A DNA stretch of 64,000 nt from Glutamicibacter sp. JL.03c. Its GTDB lineage: Bacteria > Actinomycetota > Actinomycetes > Actinomycetales > Micrococcaceae. A program made the position numbers and the translations under genes. Shown in pieces: positions 33,815 to 45,344 of the stretch. The notes under the pieces are model-generated. The model ran no database searches. It saw nothing but the letters and a program-made list of their open reading frames with translations, and was not told where the DNA came from. How positions within the stretch are numbered: position 1 is the first letter of the stretch; every line of letters begins with the position of its first letter. The stretch spans positions 868,001-932,000 of the forward strand of contig NZ_CP107575.1 in NCBI RefSeq assembly GCF_025854375.1. The letters run 5' to 3'.

Positions 33815-35425
33815 TTACAGCGGGATGTTGCCGTGCTTCTTCGGCGGCAATACCGCGTGCTTCTCGCGCAGGGCGCGCAGGCCGCGCACCAGCTGCACTC
33901 GGGTGTCGCTCGGTGCGATGACCGCATCCACGTAGCCCAGCTCGGCCGCCTGGTAAGGGTTGAGCAGCTCGGCCTCGTAATCGTCGATGATCTGCTTGCG
34001 GCGTGCCTCGACGTCTCCGCCCTCGGCTTCCACTGCTGCCAGATCGCGGCGGTAGAGGATGTTGACTGCGCCCTGTGCGCCCATCACGCCGATCTGCGCG
34101 GTAGGCCAGGCGAGGTTCACATCGGCGCCAAGCTTCTTGGAACCCATCACGATGTACGCTCCGCCGTAGGCCTTGCGGGTAATCACGGTCAGCTTCGGCA
34201 CCGTGGCCTCCGCGTAGGCGTAGAGCAACTTCGCTCCGCGTCGGATGATGCCCTGGAATTCCTGGTCCTTGCCCGGCAGGAAGCCCGGGACATCCACGAA
34301 AGTGAGGATGGGGATGTTGAAGGCGTCGCAGTTGCGCACGAACCGTGCTGCCTTCTCCGAGGCGGCGATATCCAAGGTGCCGGCGAACTGCATCGGCTGG
34401 TTGGCCACGATGCCGACGGTCCGTCCCTCGACGCGGGCGTAGCCGATCATGACGTTCGGAGCATACAGGGACTGCATCTCGAAGAAGTGGGCGTCATCGA
34501 CCACGGATTCGATGACCTTGCGCATGTCATAGGGCTGGTTGGCTGAATCCGGGATGATGGTATCCATGGCCAGGTCATCCGCGGAGACTTCCAGGTCCTC
34601 ATCGAAGTCGGCGATCAGCGCGTCGGCGAGGTTCGAGGAAGGCAGGAAGTCCAGCAGTTCCTTGCAGAACTCGACGGCGTCTTCTTCATCGCTGGCCAGG
34701 TAGGTCGCGGTGCCCGTATTGGCATTGTGCTGTCGTGCGCCGCCCAGGGCTTCCATGTCGATTTCTTCGCCGGTGACGGTCTTGATGACATCTGGTCCGG
34801 TGATGAACATGTGGCTGGTCTTATCGACCATGATCACGTAGTCGGTCAGCGCAGGGGAGTAGGCGGCGCCGCCGGCCGATGGGCCCATGATCAAGGAGAT
34901 CTGCGGAACAACGCCCGAGGCGTGAACATTGTTGCGGAAGATATCGGCGAACATGGCCAGGGAGGCCACGCCTTCCTGGATGCGAGCGCCGCCACCGTCC
35001 AGGATGCCGACCACTGGGCAGCCGTTGCGCAGGGCGAATTCCTGGACCTTGACAATCTTTTCGCCGTTCACCTGGGAGAGCGAGCCGCCGTAAACGGTGA
35101 AGTCCTGGGAATAGACCGCAACGAGGCGTCCGTCAACGGTGCCGTAGCCGGAAACCAGGCCATCGCCCATTGGCTTTTTCTTTTCCATGCCGAATGCGGT
35201 GGAACGGTGAACTGCCAGGGCATCGAATTCTACGAAGGAGTCCTCATCCATGAGCATTTCAATGCGTTCACGGGCGGTGTGCTTTCCGCGGGAGTGCTGC
35301 TTTTCGATTGCTGCCTGGCCGCTTGGTGCTTCGGAGAGCTTCTGGCGGCGGCGGAATTCAGCAAGTTTGCCGGCGGTGGTGGACAGGTCGATTGACTCGG
35401 CTGCCTCGGTTCTGCCCTGCGTCAT
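33815..35425 (-). CDS. Acyl-CoA carboxylase beta subunit (carboxyltransferase)
   Basis: A 536-residue biotin-dependent carboxyltransferase of the AccD5/PccB family, transferring the carboxyl group from biotin to acetyl- or propionyl-CoA. It has two crotonase-like halves: [19 protein letters not shown] with [17 protein letters not shown], and [20 protein letters not shown] with [18 protein letters not shown] and [17 protein letters not shown], the biotin- and CoA-binding oxyanion elements. Start ATG has GGAG about 9 nt upstream. A minus-strand TAGACT (35496-35491) may be the -10. Confidence 0.94.
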   Translation of the reverse strand: MTQGRTEAAESIDLSTTAGKLAEFRRRQKLSEAPSGQAAIEKQHSRGKHTARERIEMLMDEDSFVEFDALAVHRSTAFGMEKKKPMGDGLVSGYGTVDGRLVAVYSQDFTVYGGSLSQVNGEKIVKVQEFALRNGCPVVGILDGGGARIQEGVASLAMFADIFRNNVHASGVVPQISLIMGPSAGGAAYSPALTDYVIMVDKTSHMFITGPDVIKTVTGEEIDMEALGGARQHNANTGTATYLASDEEDAVEFCKELLDFLPSSNLADALIADFDEDLEVSADDLAMDTIIPDSANQPYDMRKVIESVVDDAHFFEMQSLYAPNVMIGYARVEGRTVGIVANQPMQFAGTLDIAASEKAARFVRNCDAFNIPILTFVDVPGFLPGKDQEFQGIIRRGAKLLYAYAEATVPKLTVITRKAYGGAYIVMGSKKLGADVNLAWPTAQIGVMGAQGAVNILYRRDLAAVEAEGGDVEARRKQIIDDYEAELLNPYQAAELGYVDAVIAPSDTRVQLVRGLRALREKHAVLPPKKHGNIPL

Positions 35426-35518
35426 GCCTTCGACTCCCTCGAGTTGTCTTCAATGTGTAGGAATAGCACAAGAAAAATGCCATCTAAGTCAGTCTAGCTG
35501 GGGAAACAGGACTTCTGG

Positions 35519-35535
35519 TTGTAGGAAACTTACAA
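35519..35535. promoter_or_regulatory. 17-bp palindrome upstream of accD
   Basis: TTGTAGGAAACTTACAA: 7-bp arms with one mismatch, next to the presumed -35 of the accD promoter and 94 bp before its ATG. A near copy lies at 6388-6404 upstream of the carboxylase alpha gene. Confidence 0.6.
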
Positions 35536-35574
35536 AATGGCTCGATATCCAGTGGGTGGCACCCCAGAATAAGT

Positions 35575-35613
35575 TACTGTACAGTAGCTTAGCCGAGGAA
35601 CTTCGCGTAATCT
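35575..35613 (+). promoter_or_regulatory. Promoter and 12-bp palindrome of the short-chain dehydrogenase gene
   Basis: The perfect palindrome TACTGTACAGTA (35575-35586) touches the -35 position; TAATCT (35608-35613) is a -10 hexamer ending 7 nt before the ATG. A repressor site and a leaderless start are inferred. Confidence 0.5.
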
Positions 35614-35620
35614 GGATCAC

Positions 35621-36478
35621 ATGACTAGTGAATCCCGCACTGAAATCGCTCCGGTCTCAGCGAGCCTCAAGAATCGCACCATCCTGATGAGCGGCGGAAG
35701 CCGCGGTATCGGATTAGCCATAGCCAAGGCGGCCGGAGCCCTTGGCGCCAACGTCGTCCTGCTTTCCAAAACCGCAGACCCGCACCCGAGCCTCGAAGGC
35801 ACCATCCATACCGCCGTGGAAGAAATCAACCAGGCCGGTGGCCGCGGCCTGGCGGTAGTCGGCGACGTGCGCATCGACGAGGACGTGCAGCGCGCCGTCA
35901 GCGAGGCGGTCGCCACCTTCGGCGGCATCGACATAGTGGTGAACAACGCCTCGGCCATCAACCTGGCCAAAACCGATCAAGTGGATATGAAGCGCTACGA
36001 CCTGATGCAGGACATCAATGTGCGCGGAACCTTCCTGCTCTCGAAAACCGCGCTGCCCTACCTTCGCGCCTCGCAGCACCCGCATATCCTGACCCTCTCG
36101 CCTCCGCTGAACCTGGATCCACGCTGGGCCGGTGAACACCTGGCCTACACCATGGCCAAATACGGCATGTCCATGACCACCCTGGGGCTGGCCGAAGAGC
36201 TCAAGGAACAAGGCGTCGGCGTGAACTCGCTATGGCCGGAAACCTTGATTGATACCGCAGCCATCCGCAACCTGCCCGGAGGCCAGAAGATGATCCAGGG
36301 CGCCCGCGACGCGCAAATCGTTGCCGATGCTGCCATGGCCATCTTGGGCAGCGATCCGAAGAAACTCAGCGGCAATTTCTTCACCGACGGCCAGGTGCTG
36401 AAGCTGGCAGGAGCCACGGATCTGGAGAAGTACGCGCTGAACCCCGACGTGCCACTGGTAGAGGACATATTCCTTTAA
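35621..36478 (+). CDS. SDR-family oxidoreductase (HSDL2-like)
   Basis: A 285-residue classical short-chain dehydrogenase: SGGSRGIGLAIAKAAGALGA binds NADP, DIVVNNASAINL is the NNAG-type motif, ILTLSPP carries the catalytic Ser and YTMAKYG the Tyr-x3-Lys. The end matches the HSDL2/peroxisomal-type group linked to fatty-acid metabolism, fitting its place beside accD and birA. There is no ribosome site before the ATG; a -10 ends 7 nt upstream, so the mRNA is probably leaderless. Confidence 0.86.
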   Translation: MTSESRTEIAPVSASLKNRTILMSGGSRGIGLAIAKAAGALGANVVLLSKTADPHPSLEGTIHTAVEEINQAGGRGLAVVGDVRIDEDVQRAVSEAVATFGGIDIVVNNASAINLAKTDQVDMKRYDLMQDINVRGTFLLSKTALPYLRASQHPHILTLSPPLNLDPRWAGEHLAYTMAKYGMSMTTLGLAEELKEQGVGVNSLWPETLIDTAAIRNLPGGQKMIQGARDAQIVADAAMAILGSDPKKLSGNFFTDGQVLKLAGATDLEKYALNPDVPLVEDIFL

Positions 36479-36529
36479 AGAATCCACGCAAGGAGGCCGA
36501 CCGCGCGACGGTGTTTTAGGGTTTTAGCT

Positions 36530-37396
36530 ATGAACACTTCTGATGGCACCGCCCGCGCGGCCATAGACCCAGCCCGCTTCGCGCAACTCACACAGCGGCT
36601 CGAACTGGGGGCAGTGCTGTTCAAGAGCAGCTCGGGTTCGACAAACACCGAGCTGGCGGAGCTTGCCGCCGCTGGCACGGCTGGGCATCTGAGCGTCTAC
36701 TACACCGAGCATCAGCAAGCGGGCAAAGGGCGCCTTGGCCGGAGCTGGGTGACACCCTTGGGCTCATCGATCACCGTAAGCGTGCTGATGGTTCCCGGGG
36801 CCAGCTTCCCCACCGAAGCGCTCTCCTGGTACACCATGCTCGCAGCCCTCGCCTGGAGCCGGGCCGCAGAACGCGTTGCCGAAGTGCCCGTGCGGATCAA
36901 GTGGCCCAACGACTTGCTGGCCGGTGGATTCAAGATCTGCGGAATCCTCGCCCAAATGGTTCCCGCCGGCTCTGGACACGGGGTTGTAGTCGGTACCGGG
37001 ATGAATGTGGATCAAAGCCGTGAAGAACTGCCGGTCCCTACCGCCACCTCGCTGCGCCTTGCCAGCTCCCGTGCCATCGACCGCACCGAGCTGCTGGCCG
37101 AGTACCTCAAGGAACTGGTGGACCTGGATCGCGCATTCCGCCAGGTCTCCGGTTCCGCGCAGGTGCCTCTGCCAGGATTCGAGGGCCGCAGCCTGCAAGA
37201 ACTGGTCAGTGAAAAACTGGCCACCCTGGGGCACATCGTTCGCGTCGAATTCCCCGATGGCAAGAGCCTGGAAGCCACCGCGGTTCAGCTGGCCGCTGAC
37301 GGCGCGCTGGTTTTGGAGGAGAGTTCAGGGCGGCGCACCCACGTGCTGGCGGGGGATGTGCACCATGTGCGGCGCGCCGATGGAAAGTATGCCTAA
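36530..37396 (+). CDS. birA: Biotin--[acetyl-CoA-carboxylase] ligase
   Basis: A 288-residue biotin protein ligase that biotinylates the BCCP domain of the carboxylase alpha subunit. STNTELAEL, then EHQQAGKGRLGRSWVTP (the GRGRxGR biotinyl-AMP loop), VRIKWPNDLLAGGFKICGIL (catalytic Lys region) and GTGMNVDQ are all present, followed by the C-terminal SH3-like cap. The N-terminal DNA-binding domain of E. coli BirA is absent, so it is a group I, non-regulatory ligase. The ribosome site is weak. Confidence 0.93.
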   Translation: MNTSDGTARAAIDPARFAQLTQRLELGAVLFKSSSGSTNTELAELAAAGTAGHLSVYYTEHQQAGKGRLGRSWVTPLGSSITVSVLMVPGASFPTEALSWYTMLAALAWSRAAERVAEVPVRIKWPNDLLAGGFKICGILAQMVPAGSGHGVVVGTGMNVDQSREELPVPTATSLRLASSRAIDRTELLAEYLKELVDLDRAFRQVSGSAQVPLPGFEGRSLQELVSEKLATLGHIVRVEFPDGKSLEATAVQLAADGALVLEESSGRRTHVLAGDVHHVRRADGKYA

Positions 37397-37481
37397 CCAG
37401 CATCGTGCCTAGCACCGGGACTATTATTGAATGTACAGACCGAAGAACCGTGTCCAGACAGGAGGGGCGAGGACCACAACG

Positions 37482-38030
37482 ATGAAGCTGCCGCTACATG
37501 AACGGGAACGAGTGATCATCAAGACTCGTGAGCACTCCCGGGTACTGCGACAGCCCATCAGCGCCTTCCTCATCCTCACTGCGCTGTGCGCTTTCGCCGT
37601 CGGCTACCTCTCGCGTGATGACCTGTCCGACTGGCTGGCCGCCAACGCCGAAGTATGGATGATCGTGGCCGTGGTTCTCTGGGCCGCCTTGGTTCTGATC
37701 TGGAGTATCGTTCCCTGGATCCGCTGGACGCGCAGTCTGATCGTGCTGACTACGGAGCGCATCATGTTCCGCTCGACCTACAGCCAGGGGCAGCTGCAAT
37801 CCGTAGGATTATTTACGGTTCGCGACCTGGTCGCCTACGCTAAGCAGAATAATGCGATGACTCGTGCGGGAACCCTGGACATCGTCCTGAACCAGGGATA
37901 CGTGAGAATCGCGCACGTTCCTTCCGTCCCGTATTTCCGGTCGCTGGCCATGGAAGCTATGACGAATCTGCGCAACAACCAAGGCGCGGCACACACCGAA
38001 ACGACGAACAGTGAGGGCATGGGGGCATGA
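37482..38030 (+). CDS. PH-domain (bPH) membrane protein
   Basis: A 182-residue protein with two TM helices (about 25-75: PISAFLILTALCAFAVGYL and VWMIVAVVLWAALVLIWSIV) followed by a bacterial PH domain starting RSLIVLTTERIMFRSTY. ATG 37482 is used: a -10-like TATTAT at 37422-37427 puts transcription start near 37434, past the other in-frame ATG at 37431, and AGGAGGGGCGAGGA precedes. It overlaps the cyclase gene by 4 nt. A similar membrane protein gene neighbours birA in mycobacteria. Function unknown. Confidence 0.8.
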   Translation: MKLPLHERERVIIKTREHSRVLRQPISAFLILTALCAFAVGYLSRDDLSDWLAANAEVWMIVAVVLWAALVLIWSIVPWIRWTRSLIVLTTERIMFRSTYSQGQLQSVGLFTVRDLVAYAKQNNAMTRAGTLDIVLNQGYVRIAHVPSVPYFRSLAMEAMTNLRNNQGAAHTETTNSEGMGA

Positions 38031-39237
38031 GCACCGAGCACACCAATTCACCCCGGGCCGACTCCCCGCAGTCTGCCGCGCAGGCCGCTCGCGAAGCCCG
38101 CCAGGCCCCTGCCGTCGAAAGCCCGGACCTCGCCGATCCAATCCTCGAATTGGCCCAGGCCATGGAAGGCCCGCTGCGCATCCCGGCGCACACCCCGGAT
38201 GCCGTGCGCGATAACGTCGCCTCGCTGGAAGACCGGCTGATCGGCGGGCAACGCGAATTCCGCCGCCGCGAGGTCGCTGCCGAAGCAGGGATTTCCCTGC
38301 ACTCCGCCCGCAAGCTCTGGCGCGCCATCGGATTCCCAGAACTCGGCGATGACGAGGTGTTCTTCACCAAGGCCGACAAGGCCGCGCTGGGCACCATGGT
38401 GGGCATGGTGCGCGAAGGCAAGCTCACCGAGGAAACCGCCATCTCGCTGATGCGTTCGGTAGGCCAGATGACCGACCGAATGGTGGTCTGGCAGATCGAA
38501 GCCCTGGTCGAGGACATGATCGCCAACCAGAACATGTCTGACCGCCAGGCCCGCCGCCAGCTGTTCAGCATGCTGCCGGAAATCATTCCGGCCATTGAAG
38601 ACCTGCTGCTGTACTCCTGGCGCCGCCAGCTGAATTCCGCAGTGCACCGCATGGCCTTGCGCGTGGAAACCGGCGTCGCCGCTTATAAGCAGGACAGCCC
38701 GGAAGCCGATGGCGGCACGCCGCTGCCCTTGGCCCGTGCCGTGGGCTTCGCCGACCTCGTCTCCTACACCTCGCTGTCGCGACGCATGAACGAGCGCACA
38801 CTGGCGAAGCTGGTCCAGCGCTTCGAAGCGAAGTGCGCGGAAATCATCTCCGTCGGTGGCGGACGCCTGGTGAAGACCATCGGCGATGAAGTGCTCTATG
38901 TGGCCGAAACCCCGCAGGCCGGTGCCCGCATCGCGCTCTCGCTCTCCCGCGAATTGGCGCAGGACGAGCTATTCCCGCAAACCCGAGGTGCTGTGGTGTG
39001 GGGCCGTGTGCTCTCGCGCCTTGGCGACATCTACGGACCGACCGTGAACATGGCGGCCCGCTTGACCTCTTTGGCAGAACCCGGCTCAGTGCTCACCGAT
39101 GCGCTGACCGCCAATACCCTGCGCAACGATGCCCGTTTCGTTCTCACTGCCCAGGAAATCACGGCAGTGCGCGGATTCGGTGACATCCAACCTTACGAAC
39201 TCTCGCCAGGCGAGGGAGCCGGACTGGTGATTGACTG

Positions 39238-39238
<1 letters not shown>
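38027..39238 (+). CDS. Class III adenylate cyclase, Rv1264-like
   Basis: A 403-residue soluble cyclase. Residues about 35-200 form a helical regulatory domain (RRREVAAEAGISLHSARKLW, DRMVVWQIEALVEDMIANQN) like that of M. tuberculosis Rv1264, which inhibits the enzyme and responds to pH. The catalytic domain (about 234-400) has both metal Asp residues (AVGFADLVSYT; TIGDEVLYV), the substrate Lys (GGRLVKTIGDE), and the transition-state Asn/Arg in YGPTVNMAARLTSLAEPGSV, so it should be active as a homodimer. ATGA overlap upstream, TGATG overlap with the phosphatase downstream. Confidence 0.9.
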
Positions 39239-42518
<3,280 letters not shown>

Positions 42519-42521
42519 GAC

Positions 42522-43322
42522 ATGGACAAGGCAATCAGCCACGACCCGCTGGTGCTGGTGGCGCGCCGCGCCGCGGCCGCCGGAGCCGAGGTGCTGGCCC
42601 GGCGTGATGAATCGCAGTTCAACCTCAGCGACAAGTCGGCGGCCGGGGATTGGGTTACTGACTTCGACCGCGCCTCAGAAGAGGCCATCCGCGCCACCAT
42701 TGTGACCTCGCGCCCCAGCGACGAATTGACCGGCGAGGAGTTCCCCAGCGCCAAGCCGGCCAACCCCAGCGGCGTGCGCTGGAGCATCGATCCATTGGAC
42801 GGCACCACCAATTTCGTCCGCAATATCGCCTACTACTGTTCTTCGGTGGGCGCGTGCCAGCTCGAGGAAGACGGCACCGAAACCTGGGTGGCAGCGGCCA
42901 TTGCGGCCCCGGCCCTGCAGGTGGAGTATTTCGCGGGCAAGTCCCTGGGTGCGTGGAAGCATGACCTGCGCACCGGAAAGCTGACCCAGCTGACCGGTCC
43001 GGTTCAATCGCCAGCCAAGATCCTTGGCACCGGTTTCGGCTATGATGCCGAACGCCGCCAATTCCAGGCCCGCGTCCTGGAAGGCATGCTCGAAGACTAT
43101 GTCAATGTTCGCCGAATCGGCTCGGCAGCCCTGGACCTCTGCCTGGTCGCTGAAGGCGCACTGGATGCCTATGCGGAATACGGCACCCAGGAGTATGACT
43201 GGGCCGCCGGGGCATTGATTGCCGAGGAAGCCGGATGCCAGGTGGGCCGTCCGGCCAGCAATCCCGGGTGGCAGTATGCCGGCTTGGTGGATACCGCCAA
43301 ACTGATCGAACCCGGAAACTAG
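42522..43322 (+). CDS. Inositol monophosphatase-family protein
   Basis: A 266-residue Mg2+/Li+-type phosphatase. WVTDFDRASEEAIRATI, LTGEEF, WSIDPLDGTTNFVRNI (metal-binding DPxDGT) and EYDWAAGALIAEEAGCQV are the family signatures. The substrate may be myo-inositol-1-phosphate, histidinol phosphate or a related sugar phosphate. It starts 3 nt after ligA and was probably co-transcribed. Its TAG stop shares CTAG with the convergent PAP2-like gene. Confidence 0.88.
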   Translation: MDKAISHDPLVLVARRAAAAGAEVLARRDESQFNLSDKSAAGDWVTDFDRASEEAIRATIVTSRPSDELTGEEFPSAKPANPSGVRWSIDPLDGTTNFVRNIAYYCSSVGACQLEEDGTETWVAAAIAAPALQVEYFAGKSLGAWKHDLRTGKLTQLTGPVQSPAKILGTGFGYDAERRQFQARVLEGMLEDYVNVRRIGSAALDLCLVAEGALDAYAEYGTQEYDWAAGALIAEEAGCQVGRPASNPGWQYAGLVDTAKLIEPGN

Positions 43323-43930
43323 CCCAGCACCAGGGCCATCGCTTCATGCGCGTAGTGGATGGCGATGCCAACAGCGACACCGCCGCACACCTGTGTTGCG
43401 GTGTGCTGGAAGCTTCGAATGCGGGACCATGAGAGCACCGCGATGAACAAGAGCACCCACGGCGTCAGTTGCGGACTCTGCCCGGCAACTTGCAAGATGG
43501 CATACGTGCCCACCGCCAGATGCACCGAGACTTTCCACCAGATGTTGATGATGGCCACCACCAGCAGTCCCAGCAACATGCACAGGACCTCGCGGAAAAT
43601 GCCGGCGCCGGCGTCCAGCAGCCACAACACCAGCAAGCCGCAGAGGATCAAGCCGGAAGTCATCGCATAAATTCCGTGGCGCTGGCGGCGCACGGTGACA
43701 TGCAAATCCGTGACCCTGCCACGCAATTTTGCCGTCACCAGCAGCAACCACGGGATCACCGTGGTGAAGAGGGCAGCCACTGTCGCCCCAGCCCAGCTGA
43801 TGCGTGCATCGCGCAATGGCGAGAGCGCCAGCAACAAGGTGGCCAGGACGATGGGCGAGAGCAGATGCGAAATGCCCAGCGCGATCCGGCGCACGGCCAT
43901 GGAATCGATGGCGGGGGAGGAAACCTGCAT
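43319..43930 (-). CDS. PAP2-superfamily-like membrane protein
   Basis: A 203-residue protein with about six TM helices. The segment WWKVSVHLAVGTYAIL corresponds to motif 2 (SGH) and SRIRSFQHTATQVCGGVAVG to motif 3 (SRxxxxxHxxxDvxxG) of type 2 phosphatidic acid phosphatases, but both are relaxed (SVH for SGH, Gln for Asp), so activity is uncertain. ATG 43930 is used; GTG 43942 is an alternative. A lipid or undecaprenyl diphosphate-type substrate would fit the family. Confidence 0.7.
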   Translation of the reverse strand: MQVSSPAIDSMAVRRIALGISHLLSPIVLATLLLALSPLRDARISWAGATVAALFTTVIPWLLLVTAKLRGRVTDLHVTVRRQRHGIYAMTSGLILCGLLVLWLLDAGAGIFREVLCMLLGLLVVAIINIWWKVSVHLAVGTYAILQVAGQSPQLTPWVLLFIAVLSWSRIRSFQHTATQVCGGVAVGIAIHYAHEAMALVLG

Positions 43931-43949
43931 CAAAATTCTCACGCCTTGC

Positions 43950-44402
43950 TTATGTTGCTGAAGTGTTCACCAGGTACGCATTGCGCACCCGGATCAGTCG
44001 CGGCATGTACCAGCTAAGCACCAAACGCTCGGCCAACCAACCCAGCGGCCCCAGGGGCGCTTCGAAATGGATCTTGTCCACCATGATGGTGCCTGCCTCA
44101 GCGGCATGGAACTCATGCACGTGATGGAACTTCTTAAAAGGTCCGCGCACCTGACGGTCGGTGAAACGTGAGGGCTCCTCCAGTTCGCTGATTTCCGAGG
44201 TCATGCGCAGCGGCAACCCGAAATGCTTCGCTCGCCAGGTAACCTGCTCGCCGAGGCCTATTCGTCCGCTGACGACCCCGCCGACGGCCTGCTCGCCGGA
44301 ACCGGCCATGGAACCGGTATGCGCATCGATGCTCAGGGATTTCTCGAAGAGCTCCTGCCGCGGCATATCGGTGATGGTGACGCATTCAAAGTAGACAGCC
44401 AT
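43950..44402 (-). CDS. SRPBCC-family (polyketide cyclase/START-like) protein
   Basis: A 150-residue protein of the Bet v1-like fold: MAVYFECVTITDMPRQELFE at the start, TWRAKHFGLPLRMTSEI, RFTDRQVRGPFKKFHHVHEF and TIMVDKIHFEAPLGPLGWLA are the typical strands of the CoxG/SRPBCC group with a large hydrophobic pocket. The ligand is unknown. ATG 44402 is preferred over upstream frames rich in Arg/Gly/Pro. It lies just upstream of the PAP2-like gene on the same strand. Confidence 0.78.
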   Translation of the reverse strand: MAVYFECVTITDMPRQELFEKSLSIDAHTGSMAGSGEQAVGGVVSGRIGLGEQVTWRAKHFGLPLRMTSEISELEEPSRFTDRQVRGPFKKFHHVHEFHAAEAGTIMVDKIHFEAPLGPLGWLAERLVLSWYMPRLIRVRNAYLVNTSAT

Positions 44403-44722
44403 GCGATCAGTCTGCCATGGGACGCAGGGCAGGGCACCCCCGGTCCGTAGTTCGCAGGCCGCACCACGACCCGGCACGGTTCGACACCCGAAGTGGCGCT
44501 ATCCGCTAGCCGCCGCTTCGCCACCGGACGGTCATCCGCCCCACGCGGCCCGCCGTGCAAGAGCGGTGACCCCGAGGCTCCGCCAGACGGCGCGCCAACC
44601 TGCACTGGCCTGCGAGAGCAGGTGCCATGATCGAATGAGTCGAACCATGAGGCCGGGCAAATCCCAGGGCCCTGTGCCAGTGCCGGGCTGAACCCGGACT
44701 TTTCTGGCACACTAAGAGCATC
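44403..44722. other. Gene-free stretch before the GNAT gene
   Basis: 320 bp between divergent genes. Frames on both strands are Arg/Pro/Ser-rich without recognisable domains. GGTTCGACACCC near 44478 recalls a tRNA T-loop, but no paired stems were found. A CCGGG/CCCGG hairpin lies at about 44683-44697. No RNA gene was recognised. Confidence 0.45.
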
Positions 44723-45253
44723 ATGAATCAGGCAGACACCTTCAGCTACCGCGCCAAAGATCTGGTCATCGAACTGGCAACGCCCGGGGACTTTGAGCGC
44801 GTGGGGGAGCTGACCGCGCAGTCATACTTCGCCGCAGGGCATTTCGAGACCCCCGAGCATGACTACCTGCAGTTTGTACGCAAAGTCCAGGAACGTTCCG
44901 AGCAATCCGAGATCTACGTTGCGCGGCGCCAAGGGGAGATCATCGGGTCAATGACCCTGATCCAGATCGGCAGCGACTATGCGGACATTGCCTTGCCGGG
45001 CGAACTGGAGATCCGGATGCTCAGCGTCGATCCGGCCGCCCAGCGCGCTGGCGTCGGCCGCGCCCTGGTCAACGCCAGCATCGAACGCGCTCGCCGACTG
45101 CCCGGAATCCATTCGGTCAGCCTGACCACCGGGGCCACCTGGCATTCGGCCAGGTCCCTCTACGAGTCCATGGACTTCGCCCATGCGCCACAGCGCGACT
45201 GGACCGTTCCCGGGACCGACATCAAGCTTGTGGTGTACACGCTGGAACTCTGA
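44723..45253 (+). CDS. GNAT-family N-acetyltransferase
   Basis: A 176-residue acetyl-CoA-dependent acyltransferase domain: ELATPGDFERVGELTAQSYF at the N-terminus, SEIYVARRQGEIIGSMTLIQ, then EIRMLSVDPAAQRAGVGRAL, which is motif A with the Q/RxxGxG/A pyrophosphate loop, and a C-terminal SLYESMDF. The substrate is not evident. It stands alone, directly upstream of the PBP gene. Confidence 0.85.
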   Translation: MNQADTFSYRAKDLVIELATPGDFERVGELTAQSYFAAGHFETPEHDYLQFVRKVQERSEQSEIYVARRQGEIIGSMTLIQIGSDYADIALPGELEIRMLSVDPAAQRAGVGRALVNASIERARRLPGIHSVSLTTGATWHSARSLYESMDFAHAPQRDWTVPGTDIKLVVYTLEL

Positions 45254-45344
45254 GACCGGCCTCAAAGCCCAAACGCAGGAAATAATGAGGTGTCGTCCAG
45301 GAGTTTTTTGCCAACAGTCCTCCCCGCGTGAATAGAATGGCGCT

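Noticed and set aside
44470-44500. tRNA-like T-loop GGTTCGACACCC
   Set aside because: The flanking bases do not form a T-stem, and no acceptor or anticodon arms were found on either strand.
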